From Planctomycetaceae bacterium (GTDB taxonomy: Bacteria; Planctomycetota; Phycisphaerae; UBA1845; UTPLA1), in NCBI GenBank assembly GCA_011525745.1, contig WYBU01000122.1, forward strand, positions 38,463 through 102,462: DNA of 64,000 bases. The letters are read 5' to 3'. A program made the position numbers and the translations under genes. The notes beneath the pieces are model-generated. The model ran no database searches. It was not told the origin of the DNA and saw only the letters and a program-made list of their open reading frames with translations. How positions within the stretch are numbered: position 1 is the stretch's first letter; every line of letters begins with the position of its first letter. This document shows, one piece after another, positions 8,542 through 17,740 of this stretch.

Positions 8542-9321
8542 TCAGTTGACGCACTCCAGCATCATCTCCGTGCCGAAGGATGGCCAGAGTCCCTGGGCGG
8601 CGTGGTACGTGGCCCGCACCAGGCGCGACGGCAGCGGCCTCGAATCACGCCGCAACGTGTGCAGCGCGCGCGGACGCAGATGCCGCCGCGAGGCGACGCG
8701 AAAACCGACACGTTCGACGATCGAGACGATCTCCGCCATCGTGTATTCGTGCAGGTGGCCGTGACCGTGTATCCAGCCTTTTTTCATCTGCTCGTCGGGA
8801 TGCGGCAGCGGGGATTGACCCAGCAGCAGTCGAATGCGTTTGTGCAGCGCGGCAAAGTTGGGAACGCTGAGGATCAACCGGCCGCCGGGACGCATGATCC
8901 GCCGGATGCCGTTGAGCACCTCGCTGGGCGGCGCAAAGACGTGCTCCAGCACCTCGGTAAAAAGAACCAGGTCGAACGACGCCTCGTCGTAGGGCGGCCG
9001 CTCGTTGTCGAGGTCCCACGTGCGCAGTTCGATTCCGGCCGCTCGAAACCGCGCAGCCAGATGCGGCGTGCGATCCAGCGCACCTATGTCGTAATGCGGA
9101 AATAGCCGCTTGAGCAGAAGCGTGAACGGCGTCGGCCCGATATCGAGAAGTTGGAACGGCCGCTCGACGCGCGGAATCAGATCGAGCACGCGCTCGAAGC
9201 GATACGCGTTGTCGACCATATAGGCGATTTCCTTCGCCTGGTCGTTTTCAAGAAACGCGGACTCGGCGATGGGGTCCTGAAGTATGGCAACAAACGAATC
9301 CAGCCGCGCGCAGGATGACAC
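8542..9321 (-). CDS. Class I SAM-dependent methyltransferase
   Basis: About 259 residues with the Rossmann methyltransferase pattern: motif I LLDIGPTPFTLLLKRLFP, an acidic strand-2 end (IGALDRTP), FDLVLFTEVLEHVFAPP (the LEH motif typical of Methyltransf_11/UbiE-like enzymes) and RPGGRLILSVPNFAALHKRI. The substrate is unknown; the C-terminal HGHGHLHEYTMAEI segment resembles small-molecule or glycan methyltransferases. I place the start at GTG 9321, after GGGGG 7 bp upstream. The frame extends to 9393, but that start lies upstream of a probable -10 box (9384-9389), so it would not be transcribed from that promoter. Confidence 0.8.
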   Translation of the reverse strand: MSSCARLDSFVAILQDPIAESAFLENDQAKEIAYMVDNAYRFERVLDLIPRVERPFQLLDIGPTPFTLLLKRLFPHYDIGALDRTPHLAARFRAAGIELRTWDLDNERPPYDEASFDLVLFTEVLEHVFAPPSEVLNGIRRIMRPGGRLILSVPNFAALHKRIRLLLGQSPLPHPDEQMKKGWIHGHGHLHEYTMAEIVSIVERVGFRVASRRHLRPRALHTLRRDSRPLPSRLVRATYHAAQGLWPSFGTEMMLECVN

Positions 9322-9383
9322 GCTTACACCCCCGTCAAGCGTTGCGCGTAATTGACCGAGCTTCCGGCCGCCCGATGGCGAAC

Positions 9384-9412
9384 ATTGTAGCACGCGCTTT
9401 CGACGCGTGGAA
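9384..9412 (-). promoter_or_regulatory. Sigma70-like promoter for the methyltransferase
   Basis: On the minus strand TTCCAC (9412-9407) and TACAAT (9389-9384) are 17 bp apart; the predicted start is near 9377, giving a leader of about 55 bases to GTG 9321. The rest of the spacer to 9665 shows no convincing gene or repeat. Confidence 0.4.
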
Positions 9413-9665
9413 CATCGAATCGAAGCCTCATGTCACAGCCCGGCAACCAGCCAGGCCCGCATCGCCGGCGCGAAGCAGGGGGAACAGGATTCTCAGTTCG
9501 GCTTTTGGCGGCTCCCCACCGGCTCACGGCGTCCGGGGTCTTATGAAGCCATGCCGGCCGGCCCGCGCGCGCGGGCGGCGAGGTCATCGTCCGGCATCGA
9601 ACCGGCATCGGCGCTGACACACGTCTCCACTAACCGTCCGCCGGAATCCCCGTTATCCTGTCGCC

Positions 9666-11366
9666 ATGTCCTTCGTCAGCCTGCCGCAGACCGTTCGGGG
9701 CATCCACCGCCTGCGTCAGATTGCCGTGGTCCTGACGCGGCACGGTTTCGGTCACTTCGTGGAACGCGTCAATCTTCGTCGCTTTGTGCCGATGGCCGGG
9801 CTGCTTTTCCCCAAGGCGGCGGCCGAGATCGAAGTGGACCCGATGGCGAGCATCGGCCAGCGGCTGGTGCGCGTGTGCGAGGAACTGGGGCCGACCTTCG
9901 TCAAGCTCGGGCAGCTTGCCTCGACTCGGCCCGACCTGGTGCCGGCGCCGATCGTCAAGGCGCTGACGCGCCTTCAGGACCGGGTCGAGCCGTTCGACGC
10001 GGACACGGCCCGGCGGATCATCGAGGCCGATCTGGGCGCGTCGATCGAGCACTTGTACACCTCGTTCGACGAGCAGCCGATCGCCAGCGGCTCCATTGCG
10101 CAGGTCCACTGCGCGGTCACGCGCCAGGGGCGCGAAGTGGTCGTCAAGGTCAAGCGACCCGGCATCGACGCCATGATCGCCCTGGACATGCACGTGCTGC
10201 GCTGGCTGGCCCACGGCGCCGAGACCTACATCCCCGAGCTGCGCGTCTATCATCCGCGCGTCATCGTCGAGGAATTCGCTCAGACGATTCATCGCGAGCT
10301 GGATTTCGTCTACGAAGGCTCGGCGACACAACGCTTTTGCGAGGCGTTTCAGGATACGCCGGCCATCATTATTCCGCGCGTCGAGTGGGAACTGACCGCG
10401 TCCAACGTGTTGACCATGCACCGGCTCGTCGGCCTGCGCATGACGCAGGTGCTGGCGCGGATGCCCGCCAACGTCGATCGACGGCGGTTGGCACAGAACC
10501 TGGCCGAGTGTTTCCTGCGGCAGTTCTTCGAGATGAATCTGTTCCACGCCGATCCGCATCCAGGCAATCTGCTGGTCTTCGAGCCGGACCGGCTGGGCCT
10601 GATCGACTTCGGCATGGTGGGGCAGGTGTCGGACGAGCTGTCCGGACAGCTCGTCGTCGCGCTGGTGGCGACGATACAGCGCGAAATGGACGTCGTGATC
10701 GACGTGCTGGCCGATCTGGCCGCGCTCGGCCCCGAGACCGATCGCACGGCGCTGCGCCGCGATTTGCGCGAGCTGCTGGAAAAGTACTACGGTCAACCGC
10801 TCAAGCGACTCGACCTGCGGACGATCTTCTACGAACTGATCGAGCTGATGCGACGTTACGATGTCGCGCTGCCGCGCGATTTCGTGATGCTGGGCAAGAG
10901 TCTCGTCGCCGTGGCCGGCGTGGCGCTGCAACTCGATCCAAACCTCAATCTTCTCGAGCTGATCCGCCCGCGCATCAAGCGGATGATCCACGAACGGCTG
11001 TCGCCCAACCGCATCGTTCGCGGGCTGACGATGAGCACGTGGCATATCCTGTCGGTGCTGCGGGAACTGCCGCGGCAGATACGCGACTGGACGCGGCGGG
11101 CCAATCGCGGGCAGATTCAAATCAACATCCGCCATCAGAATCTCGATTATCTGGCAAGTGAGATCGATCGTTCGAGCAATCGCCTGGCGCTGTCGATCTT
11201 TTCGGCGGCCACGATTATCGGAAGCTCGATGCTGGTGCAGGTCGCCCCCGAGCGCACCGTGCTGGGCGTGTCGCTTCAATACTTCGGCATGGTCGGTTTC
11301 ATGGTGTCGTTCTTTCTCGGGCTGGGCTTGATTGTGGCGATTTTGAGAAGCGGAAAGTTGTCGTAA
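9666..11366 (+). CDS. ubiB: UbiB/AarF/ABC1 atypical kinase
   Basis: A 566-residue member of the ABC1/UbiB protein-kinase-like family, membrane-linked ATPases needed for ubiquinone or other isoprenoid-lipid synthesis. The signature KxGQ is at K80-G82-Q83, the alanine-containing nucleotide loop reads ASGSIAQVH, the lysine strand VVVKVKRPGID, then the catalytic HADPHPGN and the metal-binding LIDFGMVG. Two hydrophobic helices at the C-terminus (about 507-530 and 535-562) anchor it in the inner membrane, as in bacterial UbiB. No other quinone gene is in the window. The ATG at 9666 starts immediately before conserved N-terminal sequence. Confidence 0.88.
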   Translation: MSFVSLPQTVRGIHRLRQIAVVLTRHGFGHFVERVNLRRFVPMAGLLFPKAAAEIEVDPMASIGQRLVRVCEELGPTFVKLGQLASTRPDLVPAPIVKALTRLQDRVEPFDADTARRIIEADLGASIEHLYTSFDEQPIASGSIAQVHCAVTRQGREVVVKVKRPGIDAMIALDMHVLRWLAHGAETYIPELRVYHPRVIVEEFAQTIHRELDFVYEGSATQRFCEAFQDTPAIIIPRVEWELTASNVLTMHRLVGLRMTQVLARMPANVDRRRLAQNLAECFLRQFFEMNLFHADPHPGNLLVFEPDRLGLIDFGMVGQVSDELSGQLVVALVATIQREMDVVIDVLADLAALGPETDRTALRRDLRELLEKYYGQPLKRLDLRTIFYELIELMRRYDVALPRDFVMLGKSLVAVAGVALQLDPNLNLLELIRPRIKRMIHERLSPNRIVRGLTMSTWHILSVLRELPRQIRDWTRRANRGQIQINIRHQNLDYLASEIDRSSNRLALSIFSAATIIGSSMLVQVAPERTVLGVSLQYFGMVGFMVSFFLGLGLIVAILRSGKLS

Positions 11367-11443
11367 TCGCCGTGGACGTGCGTCCCCTCGCCGGAACCTG
11401 CACGGGCCATGAAACAACCGCATCAGGGCGGAGTGGACTCACC

Positions 11444-13549
11444 ATGAACGGGACAAGCCGGGTTCCCGCACAACATGCGCATCCGGCGACGTCGTTATCC
11501 GGCGAATCGGGAACGCCATCCGATCCGATTGCGGAGCTGGTCATGCCGCGTGCCGCCGAAATGCGCGCCGCGCATTCCGAACGCGTCGCTCCCAACCGGC
11601 CGCGCCATCCGCTGCGCCGCACCGACGCCCTGGTCGCGATCGTCCTGTTCGCCGCCGCCATCTTGGCACGCTGGCCCTTCATCGCACGCGGTGAAACTTT
11701 GCTGCACTCCGACGAGGCCATCGTCGGAATCATGGCCCAGGACATCGCCGAAGGACGTCGATTCCCCGTTTTCTTCTACGGACAGCGCTACATGGGCGCG
11801 CTGGAGGCCTACGTCATCGCGCTGCTGCGGCCGTTGTTCGACGATCCGATCACGTCCTTGCGCGTCGGTCCGACGCTGTTCTTCGCGATGCTGACGTCGC
11901 TGCAATACCTGATGCTGACGCGCTGGTTCGGCCGGCGCGGCGGATTGATCGGCGCGGCCACGCTGATTCTCGCCGCACCCATGTTCGTGCAGTGGAGCAT
12001 TTCGGCCCGCGGCGGATACATCGAATCGCTCGTCTGGGGCACGCTGCTGTGGTGGGCCTACTGGGAATGGTTTGTTCCGCCGAATCGGGATTCGGCTCAT
12101 GCCCCGGCCAGCGCCAGAAAAAAGTTCCTTCTTGGCGCCATTCTCGGCTCGGGCATGTGGATCAACCCCACGATCGGCGTGTTTCTCGCGCCGGTGATCG
12201 CACACGCACTGATGGCCGCGCCGCTGGCCGCCGCCCGCCGCGATCCGCGATTATCCATCGCGCTGGCCGGCCTGGACCGCACCTTCCGCAGCCTGCCGAT
12301 GTCGCTGCCGGTGGTCGTGCTGCTGACGATCGCCGTCGCAACGAGCATCTGGGGCATGTGGGTGGTCGACGGCCGCGTGCGGACCTCGTTATTGATGGAC
12401 ATGCTGCCGCGTCCGGCCGCCGCGGCGGTGCTGGTGATCGCCGCGATTGTGGCATGGCGATCGCTCACGCAACGATGGCCCGTCCTACCATTCTTGCGTT
12501 CACAGTTGACGTCCGCCGGGCCGCTGATTTTTGGCGCGCTGGTGGGGTTGACGCCCACGTTGATCTACGTGGTCCGTCGAACGCTGACGGGCGCCGCGGT
12601 GGAGGCGTCGCTGCCGCTGGGTCTGCGTCCGATGTGGACCATCGGCGATCCGCTGCTCTATCTGCTTCGCGGGTTGCCGCTGCTGCTGGCGGCGGATGGC
12701 GGCCCGTTCCTGGACTTGGTTCGAGTGGGGCGTTCATACGTCACGGTCCCGGTTTCGCCGCAGGTCGCGGCGGGACTGTTCGGGCTGAACTGGCTCGTGC
12801 TGGGCGGACTGCTGACGTGCGGCGTCGTGATGGCGGTGCATTATCGCGACGAACTCGTCGCCGCGCTGCGCCTGCGGCCCGGACCGCATGCACCATCTGC
12901 ATTTCTCGTGCTGGCGTGGTTCGCCATGCTGTCCATGTACGTCATGGGCGCATGCACGTTCGACTTCACCACGATTCGATACCTCGTCCCACTCTGGGCG
13001 GTTGTGCCCGGCTTGCTGGCGGCGACGGCGGCGGCCGATTCGCTTCGGCGCGCGGCGTGGCCGGCCGTGGGCTGTCTGTTGTTTGCCTGGGCACTGGGCC
13101 AAGCCGCCTTCTTTACGCAGCTAGGTCCGCCGCATCCGCTGACGCGACTGGCCGGCGAGTTGAAAGCGTCGCAAGAGCGGGGCGAACTGGATTTCGCCCT
13201 GGCCGAGCCGCTGGATGCCCACCTGCTCACGTTTCTGACGCAACAGGCGCCACCGATCGGCGAGTATCAGTCGTTCTGGCCGCGACTGGCGCACCTGCGC
13301 CGCGAAACGAATGTCCGAATGCCGACGAACTACGTGGTCCACGCCGCCGACATTGACTGGATGCGCGACTGGACCGACGCAGGCTGGCCGGGGCGATCTC
13401 CGCCTGAGACGTCGCGTTTCCTGTGGCCGGCATTGAAGCGTTTCTTGCGCGAGCATCCCGAAGACGTGTTGTCGCGCACGACGTTGCCGGATGGATACGA
13501 ATTGTGGCGGACGACGCGCGCGATTCCCGAAGCCGCGACCGATTCGTGA
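11444..13549 (+). CDS. GT-C fold (PMT/ArnT-like) membrane glycosyltransferase
   Basis: About 701 residues with a 60-residue hydrophilic N-terminus, then a membrane helix (LVAIVLFAAAILARWPFI) and the acidic loop HSDEAIVGIMAQDIAEG. This matches family 39-type GT-C enzymes, where the first-loop acidic residue is catalytic. FFYGQRYMGALEAY follows, then about ten more helices and a soluble C-terminal domain. Such enzymes use polyprenyl-phosphate sugars at the membrane exterior. ATG 11444 has GGAG upstream; a GTG at 11372 in the same frame sits only 6 bp after ubiB and is an alternative. Substrate unknown. Confidence 0.72.
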   Translation: MNGTSRVPAQHAHPATSLSGESGTPSDPIAELVMPRAAEMRAAHSERVAPNRPRHPLRRTDALVAIVLFAAAILARWPFIARGETLLHSDEAIVGIMAQDIAEGRRFPVFFYGQRYMGALEAYVIALLRPLFDDPITSLRVGPTLFFAMLTSLQYLMLTRWFGRRGGLIGAATLILAAPMFVQWSISARGGYIESLVWGTLLWWAYWEWFVPPNRDSAHAPASARKKFLLGAILGSGMWINPTIGVFLAPVIAHALMAAPLAAARRDPRLSIALAGLDRTFRSLPMSLPVVVLLTIAVATSIWGMWVVDGRVRTSLLMDMLPRPAAAAVLVIAAIVAWRSLTQRWPVLPFLRSQLTSAGPLIFGALVGLTPTLIYVVRRTLTGAAVEASLPLGLRPMWTIGDPLLYLLRGLPLLLAADGGPFLDLVRVGRSYVTVPVSPQVAAGLFGLNWLVLGGLLTCGVVMAVHYRDELVAALRLRPGPHAPSAFLVLAWFAMLSMYVMGACTFDFTTIRYLVPLWAVVPGLLAATAAADSLRRAAWPAVGCLLFAWALGQAAFFTQLGPPHPLTRLAGELKASQERGELDFALAEPLDAHLLTFLTQQAPPIGEYQSFWPRLAHLRRETNVRMPTNYVVHAADIDWMRDWTDAGWPGRSPPETSRFLWPALKRFLREHPEDVLSRTTLPDGYELWRTTRAIPEAATDS

Positions 13550-13564
13550 TCGCTTCGCATTTCA

Positions 13565-13712
13565 AACCGAACCGCGACCGTGAGGCAGGGGCGGGAAACT
13601 AAACAAGTTGAGACATCCGCAATGCGGCGACGCCACGCCACAGTGCACGATTGGATTCGCCGGCGCGTTCGTCGCGCGACCCGCCGCTCCCTCACGGTCG
13701 CGGTTCGGATCA
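13565..13712. repeat. Second convergent-junction repeat pair
   Basis: The element beginning AACCGAACCGCGACCGTGAG (13565 on) recurs in inverted orientation at about 13682-13711, about 117 bp apart, between two convergent genes. The arms match those at 4718-4870; the intervening sequences are unrelated. Confidence 0.75.
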
Positions 13713-13805
13713 AGAGGAAGTCGCCGCGCGGAGGAGACATGCCGTGCGCACGACAACCGGCGCGCGCCGCGCTTCGCGGAGAAGCGCGACCGCCTTCCGT
13801 TGAAT

Positions 13806-14888
13806 TCAAAACGCCCCCAGCAGCAACTGAACGAACGGACCCAGGTCCGCGTCGTCCACCACGCCGCTGCCGTCGGGATCGACGCAGGCGCAGTCGGCCC
13901 CCCCGCTGTAGAGACATGCCACAAACCCCTGCACATCGTCGCCGTCGACCGTGCCGCTGTCATTGAAGTCTCCCGGCACGCGCTGCGGCCCGCCGGCCGA
14001 CAGGTCGATGTCCGATGTGACGTGGACCGTAATGCTCGCAATCGTCAGATTAATCAACAGATTGCCGCCGCAGATCGGCTCGGTGACGGGAATCGACGGG
14101 AGCACCTGCGGATCGGGTGACGTCTGCGTGTCGTCGATCGCTATCTGCGACGAAATCGCGGCCGAAGTGCCGCCGACCGTCACCGTGCCCGTCAATACGA
14201 CCGGCGCCAGTTGCGGATCGGCCGGCAGCGGATCGCCGTTGAGTTCGGCCTCCACCACGACGACCAACGTTACGGGCACTGAAAAATCGTACGTATCGGG
14301 GCCGGTCTGCGTCAGTGCGCCGACCGCCGGACCGCTTTCCTGCGCGGCATATGCGGCCGTAACGAGCGCGTTCACCGGAATGGGAATCGTTGCGCCGGGA
14401 ATGATGCACGTCGGCTGGACCGTTCGGAAGAGTCCGTAGGTGATGCTGAACGTCCCTCCGATCGTCAGGTTCGATCCGTTCAGCAAGTCGAACGCCAGCC
14501 CCGAAACGGCTGCCGTTTCGAGTGCCGGCTCCAGACGCAGGCAGAATCGGCCGGCAGGATGAAATGGGGCGCTGCCGGTCGATCCCGAAGCCGACAATCC
14601 GCCGGACGTAATGGGCACAGGCGTGTTGGCCGAAGGATCGCCGCCAACCAAACCGGGAATGGTGCGTGTGCCGCTTGGATTCGTCGCCGCGTCCCAGTTG
14701 CCGATGATGTGGCTGGAGTTCGTAGGGACGGTTTGCAACGGCGCGTTAACCGAGATGCTGAAATCGACCGTGGATGCGCCGGAGTCGATCGTGACGTCAA
14801 ACGTCTGCCCGTGGGCGGCGGCGACCGCCATGACAAACAACAGCACCGGCGCAATGGCCGAAACGACGACGCGATGATACGAATTCAT
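13806..14888 (-). CDS. Secreted protein with C-terminal dockerin-like repeats
   Basis: A 360-residue exported protein of unknown function. It has a signal peptide (residues 1 to about 27, ending VAAAHGQ), a beta-rich Ser/Thr/Val body without a family I recognise, and a C-terminal region with two calcium-loop repeats: GDFNDSGTVDGDDVQGFVAC and, after a short linker, DPDGSGVVDDADLGPFVQLL. This is the dockerin type I-like ending common on planctomycete surface proteins; no cohesin is in the window. The ATG at 14888 is preceded by GAGGGGAG and follows a strong promoter at 14959-14987. Confidence 0.75.
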   Translation of the reverse strand: MNSYHRVVVSAIAPVLLFVMAVAAAHGQTFDVTIDSGASTVDFSISVNAPLQTVPTNSSHIIGNWDAATNPSGTRTIPGLVGGDPSANTPVPITSGGLSASGSTGSAPFHPAGRFCLRLEPALETAAVSGLAFDLLNGSNLTIGGTFSITYGLFRTVQPTCIIPGATIPIPVNALVTAAYAAQESGPAVGALTQTGPDTYDFSVPVTLVVVVEAELNGDPLPADPQLAPVVLTGTVTVGGTSAAISSQIAIDDTQTSPDPQVLPSIPVTEPICGGNLLINLTIASITVHVTSDIDLSAGGPQRVPGDFNDSGTVDGDDVQGFVACLYSGGADCACVDPDGSGVVDDADLGPFVQLLLGAF

Positions 14889-14958
14889 GCTCCCCTCGCA
14901 GATGAGCGTACTGTCGGCCGCGACCGGAGGTATGCCCTGATTCACGACCGTAACGTTC

Positions 14959-14987
14959 AGTGTATCGTTCAACGCCAGGCACTTCAA
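14959..14987 (-). promoter_or_regulatory. Sigma70-like promoter for the dockerin protein
   Basis: Minus strand TTGAAG (14987-14982) and TACACT (14964-14959) with a 17-bp spacer; the expected start is near 14952, giving a leader of about 64 bases before ATG 14888. Confidence 0.5.
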
Positions 14988-15023
14988 TTGTGCCATCCGC
15001 GCCGTCGTACGGCGTCCCAGTCA

Positions 15024-15740
15024 CTACTTTCGGCCGAAGTGCACTTCCAGGATTTCCATCAGCCGCGCCGTCGGTTCCGGCGCCGTCGCTGTCTCCAGGC
15101 GTTGTCGCGCAAGCTCGAACGCGGCGGCGGCCCGACCGACGCGCCGATCGGGTAGCGCCTGCGATGCCGCACATTCGATCGCTTCGGGCACGCCGTCATC
15201 GACGATTCGGTCGACTAGACGCTCCGATCGTGCGCGGTCCACGGTGAGCGTCTCGCCGATGAGCGAATCAAGACATGTTTCATCGGTGTTGCGCCGCGCC
15301 GCAATCAGCGGCAGGATCACCCGCACCATGGGCCGCAACGCGCGGTTGCCGGGCAGTTTGAGCCAGGCGCACCGCCGGGCGAGTACGCCATCGGCGCAGC
15401 ACGCCAGGGCCACACCGCCGCCGCTGGCCTGACCGTCGATCAGGCTGACGGTCGGCGACGGGTGATGGGCCAGGGCGTCGAGCACCTCGATCAGCCGACA
15501 CAGATGCTCGCCGGTGGCGCGGCGGTCGAACAGCTCGGCCAGGTCCAGGCCGGTGCAGAAATCCGGACCGCGAGCAGCCAGCAGCAGCACGGCGTCGCCG
15601 GCGGAGCGGATGGCCCCATTCAACGCGTCAAGCAGCGCCAGGTTCAGGCAGTTGCGGCGGCCCGGACGGTTGAGTTTCAGCACGCGGATCAGGCGCCCGG
15701 CGTGCGTTAAATCCTCTACGATCAACACGTCGTCGGTCAT
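15024..15740 (-). CDS. Enoyl-CoA hydratase/isomerase (crotonase) family protein
   Basis: A 238-residue crotonase-fold protein; these bind acyl-CoA thioesters and stabilise enolates with two backbone NH groups. The oxyanion-hole segments are visible: ARGPDFCTGLDLAEL and DGQASGGGVALACCADG. The usual PE dipeptide that gives the catalytic glutamate after the next strand is replaced by LPGNRALRP, so the acid is apparently missing and hydratase activity is doubtful; the fold also supports other reactions such as isomerisation or decarboxylation. The ATG at 15740 begins the domain; the open frame to 16004 runs through non-coding repeat sequence. No other fatty-acid gene is nearby. Confidence 0.75.
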   Translation of the reverse strand: MTDDVLIVEDLTHAGRLIRVLKLNRPGRRNCLNLALLDALNGAIRSAGDAVLLLAARGPDFCTGLDLAELFDRRATGEHLCRLIEVLDALAHHPSPTVSLIDGQASGGGVALACCADGVLARRCAWLKLPGNRALRPMVRVILPLIAARRNTDETCLDSLIGETLTVDRARSERLVDRIVDDGVPEAIECAASQALPDRRVGRAAAAFELARQRLETATAPEPTARLMEILEVHFGRK

Positions 15741-15884
15741 GCGGCGGGTTTCGACTCCGGCGGGCGCACGGCCCGGAAAAGGCGACACTATCCGCGAAGC
15801 GCGGTCATAAGGCAATGGCTGCGGGGGCAGGGCGAAGTGCGTGAGTCGATTCGCATGAGACCGCAATTCGAGCGCTTCAAGCAT

Positions 15885-15956
15885 GTCATTCCCGCGAAGG
15901 CGGGAATCCATGCACGCCCACACTCGGACTGGACCCCGCTGCTGCGGGGGTGACGG
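15885..15956. repeat. Double hairpin of the ATTCCCGCG / CCCCGC repeat family
   Basis: Two adjacent hairpins: one with arms ATTCCCGC and GCGGGAAT (15885-15910) and one with arms CCCCGC and GCGGGG (15930-15956). The same pair recurs in opposite orientation at 48253-48323, and a single hairpin at 30185-30212. The spacer 15741-16027 holds nothing else recognisable. Confidence 0.7.
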
Positions 15957-16027
15957 TTTGTTTCCGCGGCGATCAACGTGAACCCACCGCGACGCGGTGG
16001 ACAACCCGGTCGGTGGGCCACGCGGCG

Positions 16028-17593
16028 TTACGGATTCAGCAGCGCCGCGATGAAGGCGGGGCGATCAGCGTCGGTGACGAACAGATCGCCGTCGAAGTCG
16101 CCGCGCGCGATCTGATCGAGATTCGGATATTGAGCGTTGTACGCCGCCGCGCCTTGATAGACCATTACGAGAAACGCTTCGACGTCTTCGCCATCCACGC
16201 TGCCGTCGCCGTTCATGTCGCCCAACAGCGGATTCGGATCGTTCACGATGATCGGCCGCGCCAGCGGATCGCCGATGACAATCTGCTGCCAGCTCAGGCA
16301 CGGCAGCGACGTGTAGGCGGCCTCTCCCCAGCGCATGCCGCGCATCAGCAAGTTGGGCATCATGAATTCGTTGTCGGCCACCGAAAACGTAAACGGCTCA
16401 TGGACGTTGCCGATCGCGAACGTCCCGCCGGCGGCCACGAAGTCGGCTACCTGCTCCTGATTGAACAGCGTTCCCAGGCCGTTGAGCGCCCGGCCGTTGT
16501 AAGACTCGAACGTATTGAACATCGCGCCGCGGGCGAAGTTGAAGCAACTGATATAGGTCCCGGCGCCCGGCGGGTTCTCGCCGTGGCCGCCGGCGCTGTG
16601 ATTCTCGCCGTAGGACGAGTATCCGATCAGCACGCTTGTTTCCTCGGTGCAGTCGATAAAGTCGAACGTGCCGTCGTAGCGAACGTCCCAGCCGCCGGAC
16701 TGAAGCACGGCGGTCGCCTCCTCGAAATCGTCGCCCCCCAGGAAGGGATCGTTCATCGAAAAGAGCGGATCGTCGTCGAAGTCGGCGCCGCCGGAGACGT
16801 CGTATTCGTCGAGCAGTACGCGCACGCGGGCGCGATTGATCACCAGATTCGAGCCGCGCTGCACCAGCGCCAGTGCGTCGGACAGTACGTTGCCGTCAAT
16901 GCGGCAGACCAGGTACATGTCTCCGGGCGTCAGACGTAGCGCGCCGCTCCCGCCCAGGCCCCACGCCACGTTGCTGAGATTAACGAACGTTTTGGCGGTC
17001 GTGATGTTGTTTCGCGTAAACGTGTGAATCCCCGCCGTGCTCTGATGGTAGGGATTGTCGATCATGTTGTCGGACTTGCTGTCCATCGTCCCGCCCGCCT
17101 CGCCGGTGTTCAGGTTCTGCCACAGCAGCACCAGTTCGGCATCGACCGAGGCAAACGTGGCGTCGCCGGCCAGCAACTCGTTCCCGGCGTTGTTGGGCTG
17201 ATCGCCGACGCTTGGGTTGTCGGTGTCGCGGATGCGATGCGGGATGGGCCGGATCAGGACGATGGCGACGATGTCCGACGCGTCCGGATATCCCGGCGCG
17301 TTAAGAAACGCGCGGATGGGGTCTCGGATTTTCGTGACGAAATCCGCATAGCTGAGGTCCGCGGCCAGAAGGCTTCCGTCGTTCAGCGCCAGAACGTTGC
17401 CGGCCGGGATGCCGGGGTTCGCGGCCAGATACGCATCCTTGAGCGTGCCGCCCGTGGCTGACGCGGCGTTATAGACCACCAGCACCTGATCGGGATCGAA
17501 GTCGGCGCGAGTCGGCGGCGCAGCGACAAATGCCAATAACCCAAGGAACGGCAGATAACGCCGTGACGTCCCTCTCCGCGGCGGATAATTCAC
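16028..17593 (-). CDS. TIGR03790-like secreted protein with dockerin-like C-terminus
   Basis: A 521-residue exported protein. It begins with a short signal peptide (residues 1 to about 30) and then reads DFDPDQVLVVYNAASATGGTLKDAYLAANPGIPAGNVLAL, which resembles the start of the uncharacterised TIGR03790 family. The middle contains IVAIVLIRPIPHRI and SVDAELVLLW, also fitting that family. The C-terminus has two dockerin-like calcium loops (GDMNGDGSVDGEDVEAFL and GDFDGDLFVTDADRPAFI). The start is GTG 17593, with GAGGGG 9 bp upstream and a good promoter at 17615-17643; no ATG offers a better signal peptide. The gene is divergent from pilT. Molecular function unknown. Confidence 0.65.
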   Translation of the reverse strand: MNYPPRRGTSRRYLPFLGLLAFVAAPPTRADFDPDQVLVVYNAASATGGTLKDAYLAANPGIPAGNVLALNDGSLLAADLSYADFVTKIRDPIRAFLNAPGYPDASDIVAIVLIRPIPHRIRDTDNPSVGDQPNNAGNELLAGDATFASVDAELVLLWQNLNTGEAGGTMDSKSDNMIDNPYHQSTAGIHTFTRNNITTAKTFVNLSNVAWGLGGSGALRLTPGDMYLVCRIDGNVLSDALALVQRGSNLVINRARVRVLLDEYDVSGGADFDDDPLFSMNDPFLGGDDFEEATAVLQSGGWDVRYDGTFDFIDCTEETSVLIGYSSYGENHSAGGHGENPPGAGTYISCFNFARGAMFNTFESYNGRALNGLGTLFNQEQVADFVAAGGTFAIGNVHEPFTFSVADNEFMMPNLLMRGMRWGEAAYTSLPCLSWQQIVIGDPLARPIIVNDPNPLLGDMNGDGSVDGEDVEAFLVMVYQGAAAYNAQYPNLDQIARGDFDGDLFVTDADRPAFIAALLNP

Positions 17594-17614
17594 GGGGATT
17601 CCCCTCTCTGAAGA

Positions 17615-17643
17615 ATCTTACCCGCCTCCGCGCCGGCGTTCAA
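17615..17643 (-). promoter_or_regulatory. Sigma70-like promoter for the TIGR03790-like gene
   Basis: Minus strand TTGAAC (17643-17638) and TAAGAT (17620-17615), spacer 17 bp. The predicted start near 17608 leaves a 15-base leader holding only the ribosome-binding site before GTG 17593. Confidence 0.5.
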
Positions 17644-17658
17644 CCGAGCGGCCCGTCG

Positions 17659-17687
17659 TTGCCGCCCGCGCGGCGGCCCGTTAAGAT
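17659..17687 (+). promoter_or_regulatory. Sigma70-like promoter for pilT
   Basis: TTGCCG (17659-17664) and TAAGAT (17682-17687) with a 17-bp spacer; leader of about 47 bases before ATG 17741. The -10 hexamer equals that of the divergent promoter 40 bp away. Confidence 0.4.
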
Positions 17688-17740
17688 TTGCGCCGTCAGG
17701 CGTCCGATCGCACGTTGTCGTCGCGTGAAAGGAAGCCGCC

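Noticed and set aside
9407..11161. 584-codon plus-strand ORF
   Set aside because: It is an alternative frame of the UbiB-family gene, whose kinase motifs are complete in the other frame.
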